Part shown: in pieces, positions 6,325 to 7,373 of the stretch | Position numbering within the stretch: position 1 is the stretch's first letter | How the letters are laid out: every line of letters begins with the position of its first letter | Assembly (NCBI GenBank): GCA_025361685.1 | Contig: JANYKE010000002.1 | Coordinates: 1-7,373 of the forward strand | DNA length: 7,373 nucleotides | Source of the DNA: Eubacteriales bacterium | GTDB taxonomy: Bacteria; Bacillota; Clostridia; JANYKE01 | Reading direction: 5' to 3' | Program-made: the position numbers and the translations under genes | The notes under the pieces: generated by a model | What the model was told of the DNA's origin: nothing | Seen by the model: the letters and a program-made list of their open reading frames with translations, nothing else | The model's database searches: none

Positions 6325-7373
6325 TGTACACCTCCAATGCATCATCAGCCATACGTTCAACCGAGTAGTTCGTCTTAACGGTTTCGCGGCCGAATCTGCC
6401 AAGTCGCTTAAGTTCATTATCACTGCATTCAGTTAGTAAATAAAGCAAATCTGCCATTAGTCTGTCCCGAGTGGGAAGGACACAATCACGACAACAGAAA
6501 TTGCCGGCGATTGCCTGGTCGAGAACATTGCAGTCAAAGATGCCTAAGTAGCCACTGTTACCACCGACAATTGTAGGGCGTTCACATGCCATAGCTTCAA
6601 GTGCGGAGCGGGAGAGACCCACAAAAATATCACCCATTGCCGCCCATTTATTAATATCTGTCCTAGGACCAATCATCTTGATAACGCTTTTGCCCAATTC
6701 CAAATTAACACGTTCGGCCTCTGCATTAACTCTGTTAAATTCATTGCCGCCTCCAACAATAACTACTTCCAGATTCTGAAAATGAGCATACAAATCTTTT
6801 GTAGCTGAAATCAATTGGTGTGCAGCTAAACTGCTGGCATGATCTATACGGCTTACGTGAACTATCCTCCGAACCGAACTTAGCGAATCAGCGCCGGCAT
6901 TGCGTCTTGCCAATCCGGACTCAGCAGCCACATCAGACCAATCTGTTGAGGCTATAAACTTGTCAGTATCAATACCGTTAATTGTGAGCCGAACATTTGC
7001 AACATTCGGTGAATAAAATTTTACGAGATACGCATTTATATCCTCACTGACAGCAAGTGTTGCTTCACCCCAATCGGTAAGCAGTCTGTAAGGAAATTTT
7101 GGATTAAAGACTCCATGTGCCGTCGTGACAAACCTAAAAAAGAGTTTCTTGTGAAGTTGACCGCAAATGAAAGAAGGAATACGTGCATGCCCATGGACAA
7201 CGTCGATATGATTTTCAATGATGGCACGCTTAAGAAGTGTATATGACACAATAAAGTTGATTATGTTCTTATTGTGAAGCGGTACCTTAATATGAGTTAC
7301 ACCCGCTTCATCCAGTTCCTTAACATAAACGCCGCCGTTGGAGGCGACAAAAACTTTGACTCCACGTCTGGCA
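6317..7373 (-). CDS. GT4-type glycosyltransferase, 5' end outside the window
   Basis: A GT-B fold glycosyltransferase that moves a sugar from a nucleotide donor to a glycan or lipid-linked acceptor. At least 351 residues are visible. The frame is open to the right edge, starting ARRGVKVFVASNGGVYVKEL, so only a short N-terminal piece with the start codon is missing. The N-domain shows DVVHGHAR and TTAHGVF. The C-domain shows LTINGIDTDKF, then RIVHVSRID, VVIVGGG, and GLSRSALEAMACERPTIVGG (visible residues 252-271), where the last glutamates of the EX7E donor-site motif are kept but the first position reads G. This variant is common in glycosyltransferases next to CsaB. It overlaps csaB by 8 bases and is the first visible gene of the operon, so it probably builds the glycan that CsaB pyruvylates. 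A GTG at 7249 is not the start because homologous sequence continues upstream of it. Confidence 0.9.
   Translation of the reverse strand, partial: ARRGVKVFVASNGGVYVKELDEAGVTHIKVPLHNKNIINFIVSYTLLKRAIIENHIDVVHGHARIPSFICGQLHKKLFFRFVTTAHGVFNPKFPYRLLTDWGEATLAVSEDINAYLVKFYSPNVANVRLTINGIDTDKFIASTDWSDVAAESGLARRNAGADSLSSVRRIVHVSRIDHASSLAAHQLISATKDLYAHFQNLEVVIVGGGNEFNRVNAEAERVNLELGKSVIKMIGPRTDINKWAAMGDIFVGLSRSALEAMACERPTIVGGNSGYLGIFDCNVLDQAIAGNFCCRDCVLPTRDRLMADLLYLLTECSDNELKRLGRFGRETVKTNYSVERMADDALEVYNG
6331..6335 (-). promoter_or_regulatory. ribosome binding site of csaB
   Basis: GGAGG on the minus strand lies six bases before ATG at 6324, inside the end of the glycosyltransferase gene. It decides the csaB start at 6324 over the longer open frame reaching 6423. 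Confidence 0.8.

Noticed and set aside
6325..6423. Longer start for csaB at 6423
   Set aside because: It would overlap the glycosyltransferase by over 100 bases; GGAGG at 6331-6335 points to 6324 and the family motif starts shortly after it.

Overview
The window looks like a piece of a moderately AT-rich bacterial genome, probably a Clostridia-type Bacillota. The reasons are strong AGGAGG-type ribosome sites, densely overlapping same-strand genes, and family types (CsaB-like pyruvyl transferase, PqqD, S26 peptidase and NTP_transf_5 genes together) that I associate with that group. The lineage is an inference; there is no rRNA or other marker.

Layout. Positions 1-482 (+ strand) hold the 3' part of a broken nagA (N-acetylglucosamine-6-phosphate deacetylase). 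Recognisable NagA segments occur in two reading frames, with a large central piece missing. After a 55-base convergent gap, everything from 538 to the right edge is on the minus strand and reads as one tightly packed operon. In transcription order it is: a GT4-type glycosyltransferase (5' end beyond the window), a CsaB-type polysaccharide pyruvyl transferase, an HPr-kinase-like P-loop kinase, a PqqD-family peptide-binding protein, an S26 signal-peptidase-like protease with a Ser/His active site, an ABC exporter half-transporter and an NTP_transf_5-type nucleotidyltransferase. Five of the six gene junctions overlap by 4 or 8 bases. The only gap is 72 bases before the ABC gene, and it contains a repeated TAGTGTTT motif.

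How the genes may work together. The kinase, PqqD protein, peptidase, exporter and nucleotidyltransferase resemble the accessory set of a ribosomally made peptide pathway: leader recognition, modification, leader cleavage and export. The lasso cyclase, the lasso-type transglutaminase-like protease, a radical SAM enzyme and a precursor peptide are all absent from the window. The same operon carries two surface-glycan genes (glycosyltransferase and pyruvyl transferase), so the peptide-type module may serve a cell-surface polysaccharide or a glycan-linked peptide. I recall a related arrangement (HprK-related kinase, PqqD-like protein and nucleotidyltransferase near exopolysaccharide genes) described as the HPr-rel-A system. 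I know of no established biochemical function for it, and this operon is the most interesting content of the window.
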